The notes under the pieces were generated by a model. The model ran no database searches and was not told where the DNA came from. It saw nothing but the letters and a program-made list of their open reading frames with translations. 15,696 nucleotides of DNA from contig WRDG01000022.1 of the NCBI GenBank assembly GCA_009783525.1, positions 1 through 15,696 of the forward strand. Direction: 5' to 3'. How positions within the stretch are numbered: position 1 is the stretch's first letter; every line of letters begins with the position of its first letter. This DNA comes from Defluviitaleaceae bacterium. Its GTDB lineage: Bacteria > Bacillota > Clostridia > Lachnospirales > WQUN01. Below, in pieces: positions 6,560 through 14,700 of this stretch. Both the position numbers and the translations under genes were made by a program.

Positions 6560-8434
6560 ATGGCGGGCGGCAAAAAAACCGACAGGTCAAAAAAAAATCC
6601 GGCGTTTATGTCCGGAGCGGAAATCGTTATCGGCTCGATGCTTTTTATTGCCGGCGGGATTATCCCGCTTATCGTACGCAACGTTGTCGTGCCCGTCGCA
6701 CCCGAACTGACCGAAATATTCGCGGAGGCGGCAAGAGAAGACAAATTCGCATATTATAAAAGCCTTCTGCTCATTACGAGCGCTGTATTGATTTTAATCG
6801 CGGCCGCCGGCGAATATGTTACAAGCGGAAAAACCGTCAAATGGAAAAATTATTTTACGCCGCCCGTAATCGCCGCGCTCGCTTTCGCTTTTTTCGCCGT
6901 CCTTTCCGCAGTCTTTTCAAATTATCCAAATACCGCGCTCCGCGGCACAATCGACCGCTTCGAAGGCCTCTTCGCCCTGCTCTCTTACATTGTCCTGTTT
7001 ATTACGGCAATGTTTTACGCTCGCAAAAATTTGCACATAAACATAATTTTGTTTGGGCTTGTTTTGTCTTCGTTCATCCTCGGCGCGATAGGCCTGTCGC
7101 AGTTTGCCGGCTTCGATTTTTTCCGCACGCCGTTCGGTTCCTATTTGGTGATGGGATACCGCGCGGAGCTCGGCGCGCAGTTCGGCAACCAAGCGTACGG
7201 CGCGCAGTTTAACCCCAATACCTTCGGCTTATACGCCTCGATGCTTTTTCCCGTCCTCGTTTCGGCGGGAATTTATTTTGCCTGTACGGTCAAACGGCCC
7301 GTATATAAATGGGCGCTGTTTGCGGCAAGCCTTGCAGCCGCCGCGCTCATGCTTTTTTGCGTAGCCGCCGCTTATTCGCTCGGCGGTTTTTTGGGAACCG
7401 CCGCCGCGGGCGCCGCTGCAACCGCAATAATCGCGGCACGGTTCTTCATTGCAAAACGCGGCGCGGCAAAACAAACGAAAAAAAAATTTCCTCTTGCGGC
7501 GGGCGTTCTGCTCGGATTGTTCGCCGCGGCGGCCGTCGCGGTCTTCGTTTTAAACCCGAGCGCCAACGAAGCTTTTAAGCGGCTTACGGACAAGCTCGGC
7601 GCCGCGCTTGACTTCGGGCAAACCGCCGTTACCGATACGTTCAGCTTTAACGGCAACGAAGTCACCGTAACCAATCAGGACCGTTCGTTTACCGTCTACT
7701 ACGAAATCCAGTCGGACAACCTTTTCGTGCTTGACTCCGACCGCAAGCCGGTCGACTTCAGCCGCGCAATCCAATCGGAAGATTTGACCCGCACAGTTTT
7801 TGCATACTCAGTGCCCGGCTACGGAAACATAAACATCACCGTCTTCGACGGCTACTTCGCTTATAGAAACCTGCATATGGCTTACGTCAACGGCCTGCTT
7901 ATGCCTATAGCGTACGACGGGGTTCCGGTCGACCCGCGCGAGCAAACTCCCTCGTTCGGTTTTAAAGGCATGGAGTCATGGGCGTCAGGCAGGGGTTATA
8001 TATGGTCGCGCTCGCTGCCGCTCATGCTTAAAAACGTTTTTATCGGCACGGGGCCGGACACGTTTATAAACGCATTCCCGCAGCGCGATCCCGTAGGCAA
8101 GCTGATGTATTTCAACAACCCGTTCATTATCGTAGACAAAGCGCACAACCTTTACATACAGACAGGCGTCACGACAGGCGGCATGTCGCTGCTTGCCCTG
8201 CTTTTTTTGTTCGCTTATTTTTGCTTCGCTTCGTTTAAGTCGATATTGCAAACAGGCGGCGCGGTTGTTACCGTAAAGCCCGGGCTGATTCCGCTCCGCG
8301 CCGGGATTTTTTGCGGCGCGGTCGCGTATTTTGTCGCCTCGATGTCAACCGACAGCACCGTTACCTCGGCGCCCGTCTTTTGGATTATCATCGGGCTCGG
8401 CTTCGCGCTTAACAAATTTGGAGACGATTCATGA
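6560..8434 (+). CDS. O-antigen ligase / polymerase-like membrane protein (Wzy_C type)
   Basis: Polytopic membrane protein that probably joins or polymerises lipid-linked glycan at the outer face of the cytoplasmic membrane. The ATG at 6560 is chosen because GAGG lies 5 nt upstream; an in-frame ATG at 6464 would overlap the divergent gene and lies upstream of the promoter-like TATAAT. The 624-aa product has about nine hydrophobic helices between residues 22 and 332, then a soluble region of roughly 360-480, then the family-like stretch RGYIWSRSLPLMLKNVFIGTGPDTF with a downstream HNLYIQTGVTTGG (about 478-541), and about three further helices. The order of an Arg-Gly-Tyr-Ile-Trp element, a G-x-G-x-D/E-x-F element and an HN-x-Y element is that of the O-antigen ligase family. 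The soluble insert of beta-rich character is unusually large. The gene overlaps the next one by 4 nt (ATGA). Polymerase and ligase cannot be told apart from sequence. Confidence 0.8.
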   Translation: MAGGKKTDRSKKNPAFMSGAEIVIGSMLFIAGGIIPLIVRNVVVPVAPELTEIFAEAAREDKFAYYKSLLLITSAVLILIAAAGEYVTSGKTVKWKNYFTPPVIAALAFAFFAVLSAVFSNYPNTALRGTIDRFEGLFALLSYIVLFITAMFYARKNLHINIILFGLVLSSFILGAIGLSQFAGFDFFRTPFGSYLVMGYRAELGAQFGNQAYGAQFNPNTFGLYASMLFPVLVSAGIYFACTVKRPVYKWALFAASLAAAALMLFCVAAAYSLGGFLGTAAAGAAATAIIAARFFIAKRGAAKQTKKKFPLAAGVLLGLFAAAAVAVFVLNPSANEAFKRLTDKLGAALDFGQTAVTDTFSFNGNEVTVTNQDRSFTVYYEIQSDNLFVLDSDRKPVDFSRAIQSEDLTRTVFAYSVPGYGNINITVFDGYFAYRNLHMAYVNGLLMPIAYDGVPVDPREQTPSFGFKGMESWASGRGYIWSRSLPLMLKNVFIGTGPDTFINAFPQRDPVGKLMYFNNPFIIVDKAHNLYIQTGVTTGGMSLLALLFLFAYFCFASFKSILQTGGAVVTVKPGLIPLRAGIFCGAVAYFVASMSTDSTVTSAPVFWIIIGLGFALNKFGDDS

Positions 8435-10332
8435 AAAACAGCCGTAAAAGGATCGCGCTTTACGTAACCGCCGACATAATTTGCATCGACCTCGCCCTGC
8501 TGCTCGGCGTCGCGCTTTGGTACGCGGGCACAATCCCCGGCGCGGGCGGGACTATCCGCGTGATGCCAATTGAAACGTGGCGCTGGCTCGCAGCAATGTC
8601 GTTTATCGCACCCGCGGTTACAGTGGCGGTGCTCGCGTGCTTCAAGCTGTACAACAATCTGTGGCGTTACGCCGGCATCGACGAGATGCTCATGATATTT
8701 ATCGCCTCCGTAATAATCACGCTCGTGCTTTTTTTTGCGGATGCGTTCCTGCTTAAAAATATGTTCGGCGCAGAGATTCCGAAGCGGTCGTTTGTCACGG
8801 CGGGTTTTATTGAAGCCGCGCTGTGCGCCGCGTCGAGGCTGGGTGAGCGCGTGGTCAGACGCGTGTCCGTCACCGCGGGGCACCTGTTGTCCAAAAAAGC
8901 GAACATCAAGCGGGTGATGATCGTCGGCGCGGGTTACAGCGGCCACAACCTGGTGAGCGACATCAAGCAGAGCCCCGCGCGGGAGCGTCTGCCCGTGCTT
9001 TTCGTGGACGACGACGAAAGCAAAAAAAACGCTCAAATAGCAGGCGTCAGAATTTTTTGCGGCACAAAAAATATTCCGCAGCTCGCAAAGGAATATGCAA
9101 TCGACGAAATAATCGTGGCGATAACAAACGCCGAGCCGCGGCGGATGCGCGAGATACTCGAACTCTGCACGCAAACCGACTGCGCTTTAAAAATCGTCCC
9201 GCCCATGCGCGACGTTTCGGGCGGATACCAGCCGCCCATGCGCGACGTAAGCATCGCGGATCTCCTTCACCGCGACGAGGTGAAAATCGATACGCGGAGC
9301 ATAAGCGCATACATAGAAAACGCGTCCGTCATGGTCACGGGCGGCGGCGGTTCGATCGGCAGCGAGCTATGCCGGCAGATTGTCTCTTACTCGCCGGCAA
9401 GGTTGATTATCGTAGACATCTACGAAAACAACGCCTTCGACCTTCTCGAGGAGCTTCGCAGCGTTTGCGGCGCAAAAACGGAAGTCTGTTTTTATGTCGG
9501 CAGCGTGCGCGACCGCGCCCGAATGGAAGAGCTTTTCGACAATTTTAAACCCGGCGTGGTTTTCCACGCCGCGGCGCACAAGCATGTCGTCCTTATGGAA
9601 GAGAGTCCCGCCGAGGCCGTCAAGAACAATATCTTCGGCACGATCAACATAATCGAGTGCGCAATTAAATACGGGACGGAACGTTTCGTTTTCCTGTCTA
9701 CAGACAAGGCTGTCAACCCCACCAATATATACGGCGCAACCAAACGCGCGGTGGAGCTCGCCGTCCAGCTCAGGGCGTCTGAAAACCCGGCGGTTAAGCT
9801 TATGACTGTGCGCTTCGGAAATGTGATGGGCAGCAACGCCAGCGTCATACCTAAGTTTAAGCGGCAAATTGCAGCCGGAGGCCCCGTTACGGTTTACCAT
9901 CCGAAGGCGGAGCGTTTTTTCATGACGATACCGGAGGCGTGCAGCTTGGTTCTGCAAGCGTCCGGCATGGCGCAGAGCGGCCGCATATTTATTCTTGACA
10001 TGGGCGAGCGCGTAAACATCGGCGACCTCGCAAAAAAACTTATAAAACTCTCCGGCTTTAAACCCGACGAAGACATCAAAATTATCTACACCGGCTTGCT
10101 GCCCGGCGAAAAACTTTACGAGGAGCTGACCCTCCCCGAGGAGGAAGCCGCCGGAATAGAAAACACCTGCTTTTCGAAAATCCGCTCGGCTCTGCCCGTG
10201 CCCATCGACGCGGAAAAATTCGAAGCCTCGCTTACGCAGCTGCAGTCGCTCGTCTACGGCGACCCGGATAAAATAAGCGGCGTTTTACAATCCATGCCGC
10301 TCAACTATAAAAAAATAAACTACAAAATCTAA
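8431..10332 (+). CDS. Membrane-bound NDP-sugar 4,6-dehydratase/epimerase (CapD/WbpM class)
   Basis: Makes a deoxy-keto sugar nucleotide, most likely from UDP-GlcNAc, for surface polysaccharide. It has 633 aa, normal for the long membrane-anchored members. Four hydrophobic helices fall at about 8-32, 50-70, 86-108 and 118-138. The first Rossmann-like domain starts with IVGAGYSG (164-171). The catalytic SDR domain starts with TGGGGSIG (303-310), followed by the AAAHKHV element and the active-site stretches STDKA (423-427) and YGATK (434-438). These are characteristic of the FlaA1/WbpM/CapD dehydratases, in which Asp-Lys replaces the usual Ser/Thr. GGAG lies 7 nt before the ATG and the start overlaps the previous stop by 4 nt, so it is in one operon with the ligase-like gene. 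A short internal duplication (PPMRDVS at 257-263 and 268-274) sits in the linker between the two Rossmann domains. Confidence 0.92.
   Translation: MKNSRKRIALYVTADIICIDLALLLGVALWYAGTIPGAGGTIRVMPIETWRWLAAMSFIAPAVTVAVLACFKLYNNLWRYAGIDEMLMIFIASVIITLVLFFADAFLLKNMFGAEIPKRSFVTAGFIEAALCAASRLGERVVRRVSVTAGHLLSKKANIKRVMIVGAGYSGHNLVSDIKQSPARERLPVLFVDDDESKKNAQIAGVRIFCGTKNIPQLAKEYAIDEIIVAITNAEPRRMREILELCTQTDCALKIVPPMRDVSGGYQPPMRDVSIADLLHRDEVKIDTRSISAYIENASVMVTGGGGSIGSELCRQIVSYSPARLIIVDIYENNAFDLLEELRSVCGAKTEVCFYVGSVRDRARMEELFDNFKPGVVFHAAAHKHVVLMEESPAEAVKNNIFGTINIIECAIKYGTERFVFLSTDKAVNPTNIYGATKRAVELAVQLRASENPAVKLMTVRFGNVMGSNASVIPKFKRQIAAGGPVTVYHPKAERFFMTIPEACSLVLQASGMAQSGRIFILDMGERVNIGDLAKKLIKLSGFKPDEDIKIIYTGLLPGEKLYEELTLPEEEAAGIENTCFSKIRSALPVPIDAEKFEASLTQLQSLVYGDPDKISGVLQSMPLNYKKINYKI
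9199..9248 (+). repeat. 17-nt direct repeat, 33-nt period, inside the dehydratase gene
   Basis: The 17-mer CCGCCCATGCGCGACGT occurs at 9199-9215 and again at 9232-9248. The 33-nt period keeps the frame, so the protein carries PPMRDVS twice, 11 residues apart. This lies just before the conserved ...IADLLHRDEV stretch that links the two Rossmann-type domains. It looks like a small in-frame duplication that lengthened the linker. Confidence 0.9.
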
Positions 10333-10345
10333 AGGAGGCTAAAAA

Positions 10346-11269
10346 ATGTCGGCTGTTAAATTAAACCGCATTACAGACCCCGTCTTCGGCAACCTTGTCC
10401 AACTGACAAACGGCAAGGTGGACGTCCGCGTGACCGTCGATTTCGGGCCGCGCATAATCCACTGCTCGTGCGCCGGAAAAGAAAATATGTTTTGGCAGGA
10501 TCAAAGCAAGGGCAGGCTCGGCGAAAAATACGACGTCTTCGACGACCAGCTTATAATTTACGGCGGCCACCGCCTGTGGATTTCGCCGGAGATAGTGCCG
10601 CGCTGCTACCACCCGGACAACGAGCCCGTTACCGTAACTGAGGTAGACGACGGCGCGACCTTTACCGCCGCAGTCGAAAAACACAACATGATCCAAAAAA
10701 GTATCACCGTAATACTTGAGAGCGGCAGACCGCGCGTACTCGTCACGCACACAATAGAAAATAAAGGGCTGTGGGACGTCGAGCTCGCGCTTTGGTGCCT
10801 GTCCATGATGGACAAGGGCGGCCACGAAGTGATGCCCATGCCTTGCCGCGAAACCGGACTGCTGCCGAACCGCGCCTTCACTTTTTGGGAGTATTCCGAA
10901 ATGAACGACAGCCGCGTACGATTCGGCAAAAAATTTATTACGATCACTCAGGACGTAAATAAAAAGAACCCCTTCAAGCTCGGCTATAACAACGAAGGCG
11001 GCTGGGCTGCCTACTTCAACAAGGGGCAGCTGTTCGTCAAGCAGTTCCCCACCTACGAGGACGGCTGCTACCCAGACAACGGCTGCACATACGAAACCTA
11101 CACGAACAGCCAGATGGTAGAGATGGAAACGTTGGGCAACCTCGTGCAGCTCGCGCCGGGCGACGCCGCCACCCACGCGGAAGAGTGGGATCTCTTCGAA
11201 TACGAATACAAACTCACCCACGACGAAGACGAGCTCGAAAAAATTTTGGAAAGCTTTTCTGAAAAATAA
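10346..11269 (+). CDS. Mutarotase-like DUF4380-type protein
   Basis: 307-aa protein without signal peptide or membrane segment, preceded by a near-ideal ribosome site (AAAGGAGG, 10331-10338). I assign it tentatively to the DUF4380-type group of galactose-mutarotase-like beta-sandwich proteins. The basis is family-like stretches: GPRIIHCSCAGKENMFW near the start, IYGGHRLWISPE (71-82), NGCTYETYTN (245-254) and VEMETLG (258-264), plus a beta-rich, aromatic-rich composition. His75 and the acidic residues in the later motifs could form a sugar-binding site, but no reaction is known to me. It follows the dehydratase gene by 13 nt and ends just before a strong terminator, so it is the last gene of the polysaccharide operon. 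That suggests a role in recognising or modifying a sugar; this is inference only. Confidence 0.65.
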   Translation: MSAVKLNRITDPVFGNLVQLTNGKVDVRVTVDFGPRIIHCSCAGKENMFWQDQSKGRLGEKYDVFDDQLIIYGGHRLWISPEIVPRCYHPDNEPVTVTEVDDGATFTAAVEKHNMIQKSITVILESGRPRVLVTHTIENKGLWDVELALWCLSMMDKGGHEVMPMPCRETGLLPNRAFTFWEYSEMNDSRVRFGKKFITITQDVNKKNPFKLGYNNEGGWAAYFNKGQLFVKQFPTYEDGCYPDNGCTYETYTNSQMVEMETLGNLVQLAPGDAATHAEEWDLFEYEYKLTHDEDELEKILESFSEK

Positions 11270-11283
11270 AAAAATATATCAAC

Positions 11284-11320
11284 AAAAAAAATTTCCGCAC
11301 ATCGCGGAAATTTTTTTTTT
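11284..11320 (+). terminator. Strong intrinsic (possibly bidirectional) terminator
   Basis: A long inverted repeat has an AAATTTCCGC left arm, a 5-nt loop ACATC at 11299-11303 and a GCGGAAATTT right arm. It is flanked by A8 on the left and a T run on the right that ends at 11320. It begins 15 nt after the stop of the DUF4380-type gene and closes the polysaccharide operon. The A-rich left flank would also serve on the minus strand, although no minus-strand gene approaches it here. Confidence 0.92.
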
Positions 11321-11596
11321 GCCGAAAAATTATTTTTTTAAATGAAAAATACAAACATTTTGCTCGCAAATTTTTGTCGGCTCACGCCCGAAACGGATGT
11401 CCGTTTTCTATTTTAACTATCGTGTAAATTTTATGTTAAAAAGTCGTAAAAGATGGTCAAGCATTTTTTGCTTAATCGATTTAAAATATAACTACATACT
11501 ATTATCGTAAACATAAGTTTTGCCGTCGAATATATTTGTTTGGACGCTTAGCGTAAAACAAACCGAAAAGAGTGATGCCCAAAAAATAAAACACAA
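11321..11596. other. AT-rich intergenic region upstream of the GH5 gene
   Basis: I see no gene here. The base composition is much more AT-rich than the flanking coding DNA. It holds an inverted repeat at 11391-11406, an AAGCA/TGCTT hairpin at about 11459-11473, and a short ACGC/GCGT hairpin at 11544-11554. AT-rich stretches around 11482-11505 could contain a -10 element, but I found no well-spaced -35/-10 pair, so I do not call a promoter. A 24-codon reading frame at 11342-11416 has no ribosome site and is not called. Confidence 0.5.
11391..11406. repeat. Inverted repeat AAACGGA-TG-TCCGTTT
   Basis: Perfect 7-bp arms separated by 2 nt. It is followed by a T-rich stretch, so as RNA it could be a weak second terminator. 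As DNA it has the size of a dimeric regulator's operator. Its position about 310 nt upstream of the GH5 start leaves the function open. Confidence 0.45.
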
Positions 11597-11695
11597 CAGA
11601 GAACCCCAACTCTGCAAATAAAAGAGGCCGCTTAACCCCGCAGTGCGTAAACAGCGAGGCAAAACGGGGAACCCCAACCCCGCAACAAAAGAGGC
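11597..11695 (+). promoter_or_regulatory. Repeated structured leader (three AACCCC...GAGGC units)
   Basis: Three tandem units, each AACCCC then 15-16 nt then GAGGC, lie at 11602-11628, 11634-11660 and 11670-11695. Units 1 and 3 can each form a hairpin with the same 8-nt loop AACCCCAA but a different stem: CAGAG/CTCTG at 11597-11614 and CGGGG/CCCCG at 11665-11682. The differing but still paired stems argue for a selected RNA structure. The element ends 11 nt before the GGAGG ribosome site of the GH5 gene, so it would be in its 5' untranslated region. I compared it from memory with the c-di-GMP, c-di-AMP, cobalamin and preQ1 riboswitch consensus sequences and saw no match. Confidence 0.55.
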
Positions 11696-11718
11696 AACTA
11701 TTATTTGGAGGTTTTTCC

Positions 11719-14700
11719 ATGAGAAAAAGAATTTTAGCGTTGTTTTTGGCGTTAAGCATGCTTATGAGTATCACCGTGGGCGTGCAGGCTGCCGAAAATG
11801 ATGTGCAAAGTTTTGCGGCCGACGAGCTTGTTTTCATCCTCGGCGGCGAAGCAAACCCGTTTCTGCCGGATTGGTCAAACGGCACAGGCACATGGGGCGG
11901 CGACCTCAGGGAGTATAATGCCGACCTGTTCCTCACCCAGCCGTGCGGCCTGCGTATACCGGGCTGGATGGGTTTTTTCATTTGGTTCAACGAGCACACA
12001 TTAGTGCCCGAACCGGGTTACATGTACCGCGCAGTAACCACGGCCTACGCGCCGCAAGCCGTACATTTCCACCTGTTCGGCCTGCAGTACGAAATCGGCG
12101 CAGCAACCGAAAACCGCACCCAAATGGGCAGCATGGTTGTTACAAGCGACGGCTGGAACGAGTATGTAACCGAATTTTATGTGCCGGTTGAAGCTACCAA
12201 CGCCAACTTCTACCTCTACAACGGCGAAGCGGGCGCGGTTTATTTCGACGAAGTCCGTTTCTATAAATTAGTGCCTTCGGGCTACAGTTTAAAATCCGCC
12301 CCGACCTTCATTACATTTTATGAAGGCGAGCCGATTGACCTTTCGGGCCTCAGGCTTACGGTCAACTACGCGACCACGGCAAAGACATCGGAAATCGCCC
12401 TGTCCGCGGACATGGACGACGTAACCATAACCGGCTACGACGCATTTGCCCCCGGTAACCAAGAAGTAACTGTTTCTTATAAAAACTTCGACTTCACCTA
12501 CAATGTGGAAGTCCTTGCCGGCGGACCGGAGATAGGCCGCATGGAAGCCTCGCGCCTCCCGGCAAAAACTCACTACTGGCAGGGTGAAGACTTTGATTTC
12601 ACCGGACTTAAACTTTATGTGGAATACACAAACGGATCATCGACCATTATAGAAGCCACGGCCGACATGGTTGACGCTTCCGCGTTCGACGGCACTTCCG
12701 GCGAAAAGATTATCACCGTTTCGTTCGGCGGCGCGCAAATGGAATTTTCTGCCTGGATGCTTGAACCGGGCATGAATTTCGAAATAGTCGGCAGCCGCGT
12801 TATCGATCCGTTCGGAAACGATTTTGTTGCGATCGGCTCAAACGGCAACGGCCCGCGCTGGTACGACGGAACCCGCGAAATGATTCCGGATTTAGAATTA
12901 TATGCAGACGTATGGAAGTTCAACACCATGCGCCTTTGCTCGCCGTTCGGATGGGAATGGCAAAACTGGGCCAACACGGATCTTGACGCCATCATCAAAA
13001 CATATACCGACCGCGGCGTCGCAATCATGATTGAAGCTCACGACTTCACGGGCGGCTGGCCCGTTTCCGGCGTGACCGGTTATAACAACCGCGGCGACGG
13101 AATAACCGACGCATGGACTCCCTCGCTGGAAGAAATAACCCAGCTTTGGGTCGACATAGCGGAGCAATACATAGACAACCCCTACGTTTGGATCAACATC
13201 CTAAACGAGCCCGGCAACCATTTCGGTTCCGCCATGGGCGGCGGTTTTACCCGCAGGGGCACAGAAGAAAATCCGCTTACAAGTGATGATCTTCGTCACC
13301 CGACATTCAGCCACAACGCTCAGCAGTCGGCTGATTATTGGTACGAAGTACACCGGCATATTACAGAAGCGATACGCGCCGCGGGCTTTAACAACATAAT
13401 CGTTTTGGACGAGCATGTTTTCGGCCAGGCCAACTTCGATTCGGGCAACCCGGGCGGACCCGGCAGCGCAGTCCTTAACAAAGGCGAAGCGTTAAACGCA
13501 GAGTTCGACAATTTACTTTACAGCATCCATCCTTACGGCTGGAGAGGCCAGACGACGCTTAACCTTTACGTAGAAGCCTGCATCGAACGCGACCTCGCGC
13601 TGGTGTTCGGCGAATGGGGCGACTTCGGCGGCTCCGACCATATACGCGTGCTGCTCAACACGGCTCTCAAATATGACATCGGCCATATTTATTGGGCGTG
13701 GAGCGCGGACCACTCCATATGCAACCCCGCTACAGGCCCGCGCTTCGCTTGGGGCATTAACGAGTGGAACGGCATAACAAAACCCACCAACCTCACCTGG
13801 TCGGGCAGCCTTTTATGGGATGCCACACGCGGTACGCTTACCGCGCCGGTACCCCATCACTTGGGCGGCGTACACGACCCCGAAAATTTGATCTTTAACG
13901 GCAACTTCTCCGCCGGCCTTGCAGGCTGGGATCTGCCCTTCACAAAAACCTTAACCAGAGAAACCGTATACGGACAAGAAATGGATGTATTGACTTTGTC
14001 CGGCGCATCCAACCCGTGGGCATGGGGCTTTTCGCAGCCCGCGGGCTTAGTAGGCGGCGTAACCTACGAGTTTAGCCTTTACGCAAAGGGCAGCGTCGGC
14101 AACGTTTTCCTTGCCGACGGCAGATACGGCAGCGGTACGGTAGTTACAGACCGCTACAGCTTAAACTCCGACGGCTGGCAGCATTATTCCTTTACCTTCA
14201 CCGCCCCCCGCACAATGGACGTGGAATTAAACATCAGCCACTGGGGCGTTGAGCTTGACAGGCCGCTTTCTTTTGCAAACATCACGCTTAAAATTACGGA
14301 CGGCGGCGGACCCGTTCTTTGCCCGGACTGCAACGCAAACCCGTGCGAATGTATAGTTCTTTGCCCGGATTGCAACGCAAACCCGTGCGAATGTACTCCC
14401 GTTACGGTATGTCCGGATTGCAATCAAGAAAACTGCGTATGCCCGAGCCCTTCTATAACAAACCTTATAGAAAACGGCGATTTTTCTAACGGCATGGCCG
14501 GCTGGAACATCGGCGAAGATTATTCTCAGTCGCTTTCAAAAGAAGACATATTCGGCCAAGAAATGAATGTATTGACAATAGGAACCGATGACCCCGGTTT
14601 TTGGGCATGGGGCTGGGCATTCTATAACATCGGCTTCGAATGGTGGGGACAGCCCTCCCTTATAACGGTGCAAGCCGGAAAAACCTACGAATTTAGTTTT

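Noticed and set aside
8215..9174. Long minus-strand open frame of 319 codons across the ligase-like and dehydratase genes
   Set aside because: It lies opposite two well-supported plus-strand genes, is rich in Arg/His/Cys as expected for an antisense shadow, and matches no family I know.
10361..11221. Minus-strand open frame of 286 codons opposite the DUF4380-type gene
   Set aside because: The plus strand has a strong ribosome site and family-like motifs. The antisense translation has low-complexity Val/Ala-rich composition and no motif.
11342..11416. 24-codon plus-strand frame in the intergenic region
   Set aside because: No ribosome site, preceded by a T/A run directly after the terminator, and no recognisable peptide.
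11597..11695. Leader as a known riboswitch or a CRISPR remnant
   Set aside because: It lacks the conserved blocks of the c-di-GMP, c-di-AMP, cobalamin and preQ1 classes as I know them. The units are too short and unlike for CRISPR repeats and there are no cas genes.
11502..11999. Minus-strand open frame spanning the leader and the start of the GH5 gene
   Set aside because: It overlaps the signal peptide region of a clear gene, and its translated repeats come only from the leader hairpins.
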